Shown piece by piece: positions 18,585 through 25,930 of a stretch of DNA of 64,000 nucleotides. The stretch comes from Rickettsiella grylli. Lineage in GTDB: Bacteria; Pseudomonadota; Gammaproteobacteria; Diplorickettsiales; Diplorickettsiaceae. The stretch lies in NCBI RefSeq assembly GCF_000168295.1, contig NZ_AAQJ02000001.1:1451001-1515000 (forward strand), written 5' to 3'. The position numbers were made by a program, and so were the translations under genes. Under the pieces are notes generated by a model. It was not told where the DNA came from. It saw only the letters and a list, made by a program, of their open reading frames with translations, and did no database searches. The stretch's first letter is position 1. Each line of letters starts with the position of its first letter.

Positions 18585-19004
18585 TCATTGAATTATTTGT
18601 TTTCTAATTATCTTCGTTAAGACATTTTCTTTTATCCATTTTGAAAGCTCTTTTTTAGTTAATTTTTTTTCAGCAACTTTCAACATAACATCTACTATGA
18701 TTTTTGATTTTGCTTCAAGTTCATAGCCATTTATTTCTAAAAAATTATACATTACAGAAAAAGCCGTACGTTTATTTCCATCATTAAATAAATGACCTTG
18801 CGCTATCGCAATACAATATATAGATGCTATTTCAAATAGATCGTTAACCTCTTCATAAAACGAGTAATTTTCTGCGCGGTTTAAGGCGGCTTCTAAGGAT
18901 TTGTAAAGTGAAAGACCCGCTAGACCTCCTGAGTTATTAAGTATATCATCGTGAATTTTAATGACCTCTTCAATGGTTAGCATTTTTATTTTACGCATAT
19001 CCAT
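18585..19004 (-). CDS. Doc-type (Fic/DOC family) toxin of a toxin-antitoxin pair
   Basis: The 139-residue protein carries the Fic core HLFNDGNKRTAF (residues 71-82), close to the Doc form HxFx(N/D)xNKR of phage P1. Doc uses it to phosphorylate EF-Tu, whereas most Fic enzymes have HxFx(D/N)GNGR and AMPylate. The N-terminal LTIEEVIKIHDDILNNSGGLAGL also fits the death-on-curing family. Its ATG overlaps the stop of a 47-codon upstream frame (TAATG), the usual antitoxin-toxin coupling. It sits between the duplicated autotransporter genes, probably as an acquired or stabilising module. Confidence 0.85.
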   Translation of the reverse strand: MDMRKIKMLTIEEVIKIHDDILNNSGGLAGLSLYKSLEAALNRAENYSFYEEVNDLFEIASIYCIAIAQGHLFNDGNKRTAFSVMYNFLEINGYELEAKSKIIVDVMLKVAEKKLTKKELSKWIKENVLTKIIRKQIIQ

Positions 19005-19147
19005 TAACGCTTAGCTAATTCTTTAAACACATCTGGATATTTTTTTAAGCATTTTTTTGTCGCTCTATCGACTTCAGCTTTTGAAGCGTAAACCATTTTA
19101 AATGTTACTTGTTTTTTTTCATTCAAAATTTTATTCTTTTTCATCAT
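19004..19147 (-). CDS. Small antitoxin partner of the Doc-type toxin
   Basis: The frame encodes 47 residues, MMKKNKILNEKKQVTFKMVY followed by a charged helix-like tail ending FKELAKR. AGGAG five bases before the ATG is a clear ribosome site, and the stop overlaps the toxin start by one base. I do not recognise a Phd-type DNA-binding domain. The assignment rests on position, coupling and size. Confidence 0.65.
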   Translation of the reverse strand: MMKKNKILNEKKQVTFKMVYASKAEVDRATKKCLKKYPDVFKELAKR

Positions 19148-19217
19148 CCAATCTCCTCCAACTCAATTTTTTTATCAACATAAGGTTAGAAAGCCCTTTT
19201 TATTTAACTTCGCATTG

Positions 19218-19376
19218 TTATGAACAGGATACGCCTATGCCATCGATGGTACACATTGTCCCGCCTTGGAACATAACCGAACCCCCATCATTCGATGCTG
19301 AAATTTCGTCCCCTCGCCCTACTTGTATTGCACCGCCAGTCATTGTAATGGTTGATCCAGAACCGTCCGCTTGCAA
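19218..19376 (-). pseudogene. C-terminal fragment of a third beta-helix passenger
   Basis: The frame encodes GLQADGSGSTITMTGG and ends CTIDGIGVSCS with a stop. The first stretch resembles GIQTNGAGTAVTMTGR of copy A, and the ending matches the C-terminal cysteine motif of copies A (CSINGGSVVCS) and B (CLINGANVLC). It has no start or barrel. It joins the duplicated lssY 3' end at GCAACCCA (19373-19380), where the two sequences share bases. This is the tail of a third autotransporter gene cut by recombination. Confidence 0.75.
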
Positions 19377-19621
19377 CCCATCATTTGATCGTTTTAAATC
19401 TTTGGGATTCACATCAACGGCTCAGTAACGGCGTTCCTCTCTGGTTCGGTTTGGTCCATTATCATCAAACCTGGCGCTTACAATTTCAACCCATAAAAAA
19501 ACAGCCTACTTTGCAAAACCTTGTTCCAGCGAGTACGCTATTACAACAGGATCTTAAATCATACGCCGTAAAAAATGTGAGGTACGCTCCTTTACAGGCC
19601 AATGTATTGTTTATCCAATAA
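19373..19621 (+). pseudogene. Duplicated 3' end of the DedA/PAP2/LssY gene
   Basis: This fragment reproduces 16257-16500 with three substitutions and keeps the reading frame to a stop at 19619-19621. It has no start or upstream domains, so it cannot make the full enzyme. It occupies the same position relative to autotransporter copy B as the intact gene does to copy A, showing that the duplicated unit included this end. Confidence 0.9.
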
Positions 19622-19670
19622 GAATTAGACTTGTTTTCTTAATTCTATTTTGCTTTAGTTTTCATCGTTA

Positions 19671-21599
19671 TTAACAGAGCACGTTAGCACCATTGATTAA
19701 ACACTTAACCCCTGTAGTGGCTAAAGAAGTTGGGGATTTACCATGAAAACCGAAAATATGGGGGTTGGGCCCAATTACGTTTATAGTACCTCCCACAAGT
19801 TTGATTGAAGAAGGAACGTCGAAGTTTGCTGTTAGTATTCCCTCAGTTTCCTCTCCAGCCCCTGAGAGAAAAATGTTCGTATTTGTTGCATTAATCGTAC
19901 CTCCTGCCGTGCCTAGTCCAGCCGAAGCTCCTGGATGTTTTGTTTCTCTTATATCTACTATTGACGATACGACTTGAAGGTATACATTGTTAAGCGTAAG
20001 TATTGCCCCCTCGTCAGCATATGCTCCGAGAGGGAATACAGTTTCAGGAGGAAATAATACTGGAGTTGTTAGTACTTTTATTTTGCTATTTTGTATTGTT
20101 GTATTGGTAAAAACGCTTCCATAAAAACCGAATACGCTACCTAAATTGTTTTTTTCTATCAACAAACTGCTACTATCAATAAGTAGGTTGTTATCACTTT
20201 CATTAAATACACTAACCCCATCTCCAACGACAATATCACCTGGCAGACCAATTTGGCTACCCTTAATCACGTTATTATTCCCCTGTACACGAACATGCAC
20301 TTCATTAATAAAGCCACCTACTAACGTTAGGTTTTCTAGACTATTATTACCCTGTTCAATACTTCCTCCCACTATCATGTTTTCTAAGGTATTGTTACCT
20401 TGGAACGTAAGACTAGGGATGAAAAGCGTCGATCGTGCTGAACCGGTTGCCAATTGACTATAATCTACTGTTCGTCCTTGTAAACTTTGGCCAGGAACAA
20501 GGCTTATTGATTGGCCGTTGCTGGTATAATTACCGCCATTGAAATAGAATCGCGTATTAGGTAGAGGTAGCAACTCCCCTAAAGTATTAACACTGGCTTG
20601 TGAAAAGTCGGTGGGTCCACACGGGTTCTCAAATGTGCAATTAGCCAAACTTAAACCCACTCCACCATTGTTAGGCCCACCAGCTTCACTAAAAAATGCA
20701 ATATTATTTCCTAAGAGAATAATAACTCCAGTCGGTTGATCTCCTGTTATCAACGGTTTTGCTTTTAAGCGCGTCGGAATGGTCGAACCACGGCCCAATT
20801 CCGCTACATGGCGCTCAACCGGGTCGGTGAGCCGTTCTTCAAGTTCTGGGTCGGCACGATGGGCTCTCAACCCTCCCCATTCCAAACCAATACCAAAGGC
20901 ATAGGTACTGTGATGGAGGTTATCATACGAATAACTGCCTATCAGTTTTACGCCTTGCGTTAACCAATATTCTAAACCGGCCGCGCCTCCCCACACATTG
21001 TTGGTTTCTGCAGGGGAAAAATAATAGCTGCCGAGATATCCCTTCAACGAAGAATGTGGAAACAATTGATAACCGGCCTTGATGTCCGCACCACTACCTG
21101 CATATTGATGCATTAAAAATACACGACCAAATTCAGAGTGACCGGTAAAAAAATGAACTATTTCTGTGCCCGCTGTATAATGCCGATCACCCATCGGGAT
21201 ATAAGCATTGAGATGGGCGTCCCAACGGGAGCCGAAGGCTTCGATTCCTGGGTTGGCAATCCACAAGCGGGCATTATTATCAACACGACTGTAACCACCA
21301 AAAAAATAACCGCCCACAATCGCTGCTTGATTCGTGATCCAACGATAACCTAAACCTACATCGAATTGGTTTTGATTATCGGTGCCATAAGACAACGCTG
21401 GATCCACATAAAGATTACGACTCATATCACCCGATAAGGGGAACATCGCGTCTGCTTGTCCGACCGTATAATCACTGGCAAGCACGAGACCAGATAGACG
21501 AGGGGGTAATGGAAAAGCCCCATAAGCCGGGTTCATCAACCCACTGAGCCCAGCAACTAAAAGGCTACTGAATAACCATCCTTGTCTTTTTCGGCTCAT
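19671..21599 (-). CDS. Inverse autotransporter with right-handed beta-helix passenger (copy B)
   Basis: The 642-residue protein shares residues 1-282 (signal peptide and beta-barrel) with copy A and then diverges. The passenger head keeps NIAFFS, CTFENPCGP, FYFNGGNYT, DYSQLAT and QGNNTLENM, but the following beta-helix coils differ in sequence and number. It ends CLINGANVLC, again with a terminal cysteine pair. It starts 30 bases after the speB stop on the same strand, so it may be read through from the polyamine operon. It is predicted to be an outer-membrane protein with a displayed passenger. Confidence 0.85.
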   Translation of the reverse strand: MSRKRQGWLFSSLLVAGLSGLMNPAYGAFPLPPRLSGLVLASDYTVGQADAMFPLSGDMSRNLYVDPALSYGTDNQNQFDVGLGYRWITNQAAIVGGYFFGGYSRVDNNARLWIANPGIEAFGSRWDAHLNAYIPMGDRHYTAGTEIVHFFTGHSEFGRVFLMHQYAGSGADIKAGYQLFPHSSLKGYLGSYYFSPAETNNVWGGAAGLEYWLTQGVKLIGSYSYDNLHHSTYAFGIGLEWGGLRAHRADPELEERLTDPVERHVAELGRGSTIPTRLKAKPLITGDQPTGVIILLGNNIAFFSEAGGPNNGGVGLSLANCTFENPCGPTDFSQASVNTLGELLPLPNTRFYFNGGNYTSNGQSISLVPGQSLQGRTVDYSQLATGSARSTLFIPSLTFQGNNTLENMIVGGSIEQGNNSLENLTLVGGFINEVHVRVQGNNNVIKGSQIGLPGDIVVGDGVSVFNESDNNLLIDSSSLLIEKNNLGSVFGFYGSVFTNTTIQNSKIKVLTTPVLFPPETVFPLGAYADEGAILTLNNVYLQVVSSIVDIRETKHPGASAGLGTAGGTINATNTNIFLSGAGEETEGILTANFDVPSSIKLVGGTINVIGPNPHIFGFHGKSPTSLATTGVKCLINGANVLC

Positions 21600-21617
21600 T
21601 GCAACTCCTTTGCGTTA
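20752..21617 (-). repeat. 866-base repeat, copy B
   Basis: Partner of 17491-18356. It begins at AACGGTTTTG within the codons following RLKAKP and ends at GCGTTA upstream of the ribosome site. Beyond it, copy B runs into intact speB while copy A runs into a speB remnant. Confidence 0.93.
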
Positions 21618-21629
21618 ACGACATTAAGA

Positions 21630-22523
21630 TTATAACCGCTCGTCGAGAGCGAATAAAGAAAGAATTTTATAGACTAGCTTTGCAACTAAAAAATCACAAC
21701 TAGGTAATTGAGGAATCGGCGCGAGCTCATTGATATCTGCTCCAACTATCCGTCCTACTTGACTTGCTGCCGTAATAATTTCGAGTGCGTCTTCCCAAAA
21801 TAAACCACCGGGTTCAGGAGTTCCTGTAGCTGGCATCACACTGGAATCAAATGCGTCAACATCAAATGTTAAATAAATAGGCCGGTTTTTTAAATGGGAG
21901 ACGATCGTGTTGATATCCCATTTTTTTTTATCTTTTCCCCAATATAGATGAATTCTATCACGGTTTTCTTCAATGAAAGGAATTTCTTCTCTTGAAACAT
22001 TACGAATTCCCACGGAAACAACATTCAATGAGTCATGATCTAAACAACGTCTTATCGCGGAAGCATGGGAATAATGTTGTCCTTGGTAACCATCGCGTAA
22101 ATCAGCATGGGCATCAAAATGCAGTAAGATCAGATCATTATATTTTTTTAAATAAGGACGAATGGCACCTATCGTAATTGCGTGTTCTCCGCCCAAAACA
22201 AATGGAAATTTTTTATCCTTTAATACTTTTTCAACAATCGTTTCTAATTGTTGTAAAGCCTTCGGCATTTCAGCATCAATTTTAGGTTCGTTTAATGTAA
22301 CAATGCCAATTTGACGAAAAGGTTCACACCATAATTGTTCATCAAACAATTCAACTTCATAAGAGGCGCGAATAATGGCAGCCGGTCCTTTAGCCGTCCC
22401 TTTACCATACGTAACCGAATTTTCTAGACCAAACGGGATGATCACGGCTTTCGCCTTTTCATAATCAACGGCATCTTCTTGCGCTAAGCCTAAAAAGGCT
22501 TTTTTGGGTTCTATGCAATGCAT
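21630..22523 (-). CDS. speB: Agmatinase-family ureohydrolase SpeB
   Basis: Ureohydrolases of this group release urea from agmatine or a related guanidino compound. The 297-residue protein has all manganese ligands: GGEHAI (H114), FDAHADLRD (D137, H139, D141) and TFDVDAFDSS (D221, D223), with ATGTPEPGG after them. It is the third gene of an apparent operon after a PLP decarboxylase and a deoxyhypusine-synthase-like gene, with a 14-base gap. The true substrate may be aminopropylagmatine or agmatine. Its last 22 codons are echoed as a remnant at 18375-18443. Confidence 0.88.
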   Translation of the reverse strand: MHCIEPKKAFLGLAQEDAVDYEKAKAVIIPFGLENSVTYGKGTAKGPAAIIRASYEVELFDEQLWCEPFRQIGIVTLNEPKIDAEMPKALQQLETIVEKVLKDKKFPFVLGGEHAITIGAIRPYLKKYNDLILLHFDAHADLRDGYQGQHYSHASAIRRCLDHDSLNVVSVGIRNVSREEIPFIEENRDRIHLYWGKDKKKWDINTIVSHLKNRPIYLTFDVDAFDSSVMPATGTPEPGGLFWEDALEIITAASQVGRIVGADINELAPIPQLPSCDFLVAKLVYKILSLFALDERL

Positions 22524-22537
22524 ATGGATAAACCTTT

Positions 22538-23584
22538 TTATTGATTCAATAATTTAGAAAAATTTCGTCGACTACGCCTTTTCCAATAACCGCGATGATA
22601 TGCATCACTTGCTAAAAGTGGCAAAACTGAACTCGCTTCCGCATATACCATTTGTTCATAGGCTCTGTCCACTTTACCCCAGGAACACGCTTCCTTTAAC
22701 GTAGAGCTTGAACACGCTCCATCTCGTACATCTGCGACCGTCACTTGAATTGCATATTTATGCATATCTACTGGTTTTCCAAGAATTTCAGCACACACGA
22801 CGGTATCCTGAACAAAATTTTTTGGCACGCCGCCACCTATCATCAGCAAACCCGTAGTACCCGCTTTAATTTTGATGTCCGTGAGTTCACGAAAATCACG
22901 TATCGCATCGATGGTTATATGTTGATTTGGATTTTTTACCTGGTGTAGCACTAAACCGAAGCCCGCAGAAGAGTCTGTAAACGCAGGACAAAAAATAGGA
23001 ACATGATGTTCATAAGCTAACTGCACTAAAGAATCTTGTTTTTTAGCCTGTCCGCGCGATAAATAACTCCCCATCGCCTGAATAAATTCTCGCGAACTAT
23101 AGGCTTTCGGTTCAAGCGTATTGGCTATTTCGAAAATAACGTGATCACACTGTTGTAGTTGTTCTTCGTCAATATACGTGTCATAAATACGATCGATCTG
23201 TAAATCGCGTAATTTTCCATCATCAATCGATGAACTTCCTTGATAATGCCGAAAACCTAAGGCTTCAAAAAAATCCATATCAACAATGCTTGCGCCTGTA
23301 GCTACTATCGCATCAACCATATTATAGTGAATTAAATCAGCATATAATTTCATGCAGCCGCCTGCTGAAGTGGAGCCTGCAATGGACAAAATAATGCTAC
23401 ACTGATCATCTTGAAGCATGGCATTAAAAATGCGTGTTGCCCGTGCCAAATCACGTGAAGTGAATGACATCGCCGCCATTGAATCAATAATCGGACGTGC
23501 ATCAAATTGTGTAATATCAATATGCTCAACACATTTATTCAATAATTTTTCTTTCAATGAATTTTTACAAACAGGTGTTTCCAT
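22538..23584 (-). CDS. Deoxyhypusine synthase-like protein
   Basis: The 348-residue protein belongs to the NAD-dependent deoxyhypusine synthase family. SIAGSTSAGGCMKLYADLI, NMVDAIVATGASIVDMDFFE, IKAGTTGLLMIGGGVPKNF and EACSWGKVDRAY are visible; the last contains the catalytic lysine (K304). Bacteria have no eIF5A, so bacterial members are thought to transfer the aminobutyl group to a small amine, for example to make homospermidine or a related triamine. Its place between a decarboxylase and an agmatinase supports a polyamine role. The product is not known from sequence. Confidence 0.85.
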   Translation of the reverse strand: METPVCKNSLKEKLLNKCVEHIDITQFDARPIIDSMAAMSFTSRDLARATRIFNAMLQDDQCSIILSIAGSTSAGGCMKLYADLIHYNMVDAIVATGASIVDMDFFEALGFRHYQGSSSIDDGKLRDLQIDRIYDTYIDEEQLQQCDHVIFEIANTLEPKAYSSREFIQAMGSYLSRGQAKKQDSLVQLAYEHHVPIFCPAFTDSSAGFGLVLHQVKNPNQHITIDAIRDFRELTDIKIKAGTTGLLMIGGGVPKNFVQDTVVCAEILGKPVDMHKYAIQVTVADVRDGACSSSTLKEACSWGKVDRAYEQMVYAEASSVLPLLASDAYHRGYWKRRSRRNFSKLLNQ

Positions 23585-23608
23585 GAGTTTTTCCTCATCA
23601 ATAAAGTA

Positions 23609-24796
23609 TTATTTTGTTGCCAATTCTTGTTTTTTTTCCAAATTAAGTGCAGAAAACATGCTCATGATAGGCTTATCTGAAACAGCAATAACGCCTTCTT
23701 CATGCTTAAAACCATTAAATCCTGTTGAAAGCGTTCTACCATAAGCGCCTACTTGACCAATTTCAATATAGTTTCCTTCTTTAATATCACTCGGTAAATA
23801 AAAAGGTCCTTGCATATAATCCAAACAATCACACGTTGGGCCGTAAAAACTATAGGGGATGAGGTCTTTATTTTTTCGATATGATTTTTTTATTAAACGC
23901 ACCGGAAAAATAAAATGAGGAATTCCCGCATCGAAAAGACTACCGTAGGTTCCATCATTAATATACAACTGGTTCTTTTTTCTTGATTCTACGCGTACGA
24001 TAACGGACGTACTTTCTGCGACTAAACAACGACCCGGCTCACACAGTAATTCTATAGTAGGAAATTTTTTACTAATTTCTTTAAATTCTTCGTGAATCAC
24101 ATTAAAATAAATCTCCAGTGGTGGGGGCGTCATTCCAGGATATATCGACGGAAATCCTCCCCCCACATCAAAATATTCTATTGCAATTTTTGACTGGCCA
24201 ATCAATTTATTGGCTAATCGTATTGCAATTCGATACGCATCAGGATGCATACATTGTGATCCGACATGAAAGGTAATACCCAGCTTGTAAGCAACTTTTC
24301 TGACTTTTTTTAATAATTCAGGTGCTTCATCTAAATGAATACCAAATTTTGCAGATAAATTAAACTCAGCAAATGTATTGGGAATTGCTAAACGTAAATG
24401 CAAACATAAATCCTTTGCATTATTCGTATAACGAACAATTTTTTTAAGTTCATCCAAACTATCTAATGCAAAATGTCTCACGCCATAATTAAAATAAGCC
24501 TCTTGAATGGCAAAAGAAGATTTCACTGGATGCATAAAATAGAGTCCCGCATCCGGCAAGATTGATTTAATCATACGAATTTCTTCGTATGAAGCGACGT
24601 CAAAATCATGAATACCTTGATGATGTAAAAGATGAATGACTTGTCTTTCGGGATTCGTTTTAACCGCATATAAAATTCGACCCTGAAATCGCGTGCGAAA
24701 ATAATTAATCGCACATTCCATGATGTTTGGTCTAAAAACGAAAACGGGCTGCGGTGGTTGGCTATCCACAACGGACGCAATGGTTTGTAAATTCAT
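23609..24796 (-). CDS. Ornithine/lysine/arginine-type PLP decarboxylase (alanine-racemase fold)
   Basis: The 395-residue protein has the PLP lysine in ILYAVKTNPE (K46), LRLAIPNTFAEFNLSAKFG, EYFDVGGGFPSIYPG, LLCEPGRCLVAES and, near the C-terminus, YGPTCDCLDYM with the active-site cysteine C322. This is the fold IV family of eukaryotic-type ornithine decarboxylases and bacterial relatives. It heads a three-gene polyamine operon, 24 bases before the next gene. Exact substrate among ornithine, lysine and others cannot be told from motifs. A 35-codon frame lies in its leader. Confidence 0.87.
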   Translation of the reverse strand: MNLQTIASVVDSQPPQPVFVFRPNIMECAINYFRTRFQGRILYAVKTNPERQVIHLLHHQGIHDFDVASYEEIRMIKSILPDAGLYFMHPVKSSFAIQEAYFNYGVRHFALDSLDELKKIVRYTNNAKDLCLHLRLAIPNTFAEFNLSAKFGIHLDEAPELLKKVRKVAYKLGITFHVGSQCMHPDAYRIAIRLANKLIGQSKIAIEYFDVGGGFPSIYPGMTPPPLEIYFNVIHEEFKEISKKFPTIELLCEPGRCLVAESTSVIVRVESRKKNQLYINDGTYGSLFDAGIPHFIFPVRLIKKSYRKNKDLIPYSFYGPTCDCLDYMQGPFYLPSDIKEGNYIEIGQVGAYGRTLSTGFNGFKHEEGVIAVSDKPIMSMFSALNLEKKQELATK

Positions 24797-25116
24797 TTTT
24801 CACATACCTCTTTATCTTCAAAAATACTTTTCAGTTAAAAGCAAATAAGTGCTTTAAAAAATTTCAAAGAGGTATTGTTTTTATAATCCGACACCCGGAT
24901 GAAAACAGATAGTTGAGTAATCGTCATAAGGAAAAATTTCATCTAAAACCAACCTTTTATTTATAGGTTATTTTAACAATACTATTGTTATCTAACGGCA
25001 TGATACTTTACCTTATGAATTAAATAAGGGATATTTAATTTTAAACTACTCTATTTATAAGAAGTAAGAACCATTCGCAATTGACATTACTCAGACTCAA
25101 TTCAGTGCCTACAACG
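24797..25116. other. Intergenic region between apaH and the polyamine operon
   Basis: This 320-base AT-rich gap holds a possible 35-codon minus-strand frame (24942-24835) beginning MKFFLMTITQLSVF and ending 38 bases before the decarboxylase start. AAAGG lies 10 bases before its ATG. ATCCG and CGGAT within it (24885-24899) can form a short hairpin. No sure promoter, RNA gene or other coding frame was recognised. Confidence 0.3.
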
Positions 25117-25920
25117 CTACGCACAATCAACACTCATTCGGACCTTATCTTCTAGGCGCATTGCAGTTAAGCAGTGACCCCATACACAACCGGTATCTAA
25201 CGCGTATACGTTGGGTTCATCCGTTTGACCCTGCAAGGCTGCCCAATGCCCAAACAAAATAGCTAATGATTGGCTACGTCGATGAGGTACCTTAAACCAA
25301 GGAAAATAATCGCTCGAAATAGCATGAACTCCTTTAGCCGTCAGCTCTAAATTTCCCTTAATATCACAAAATCTTAAACGGGTCAAACAATTTGTAATGT
25401 ACCTTAATCGCCCCCAACCGGTCAGATTATCCCGCCATTGGCAAGGCGCATTACCCCGCATATTTTTAAAAAACTCCGTATAATTCTCTCCCCGTAATAC
25501 AGCCTCAACTTCATGCGCGCAAGCCATTGCCTTCTGAAGATCCCATTGAGGGGGCAATCCTGCATGAACCAACGTATAACCGGAGTGAGCATCATGGTAT
25601 AAAAGTGGTTGGTTCCGTAACCACGTGCATAATTCATCTTTATCGGGTGCATTTAAAACGGCCTGTAAGCTGTTTTCAGGATCGCGCTGTAAACCGCGAT
25701 AGACTATCGATAAAAGGTGTAAATCATGATTACCTAATACAATATGCGTATTTTTTAATTTTTTTACGAACCGGAGCACTTCTAATGATTGAGGTCCCCG
25801 ATTGACGAGATCACCTGTAAACCATAACGTATCCTGATACGCGTCAAAATTAATTTTATCTAACAATCGTAGTAAAGAATCAAAACAACCTTGAATATCT
25901 CCAATCGCGTAAGTTGGCAT
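25117..25920 (-). CDS. apaH: Symmetrical bis(5'-nucleosyl)-tetraphosphatase ApaH
   Basis: ApaH hydrolyses Ap4A to two ADP and also removes Np4 caps from RNA. The 267-residue protein shows the metallophosphatase motifs in order: AIGDIQGCFDSL (residues 5-16), FTGDLVNRGPQSLE, VLGNHDLHLL and LVHAGLPPQW, followed by GHWAALQG and ALDTGCVWG. Length and start are normal. It lies 10 bases after a TraI_2-like gene on the same strand. Confidence 0.95.
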   Translation of the reverse strand: MPTYAIGDIQGCFDSLLRLLDKINFDAYQDTLWFTGDLVNRGPQSLEVLRFVKKLKNTHIVLGNHDLHLLSIVYRGLQRDPENSLQAVLNAPDKDELCTWLRNQPLLYHDAHSGYTLVHAGLPPQWDLQKAMACAHEVEAVLRGENYTEFFKNMRGNAPCQWRDNLTGWGRLRYITNCLTRLRFCDIKGNLELTAKGVHAISSDYFPWFKVPHRRSQSLAILFGHWAALQGQTDEPNVYALDTGCVWGHCLTAMRLEDKVRMSVDCA

Positions 25921-25930
25921 AATGTAATTG

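Noticed and set aside
23446-23461. TCACGTGAA in the DHS-like gene as another parS site
   Set aside because: Only the 9-base centre matches; the outer bases do not fit, and it is within a coding sequence.
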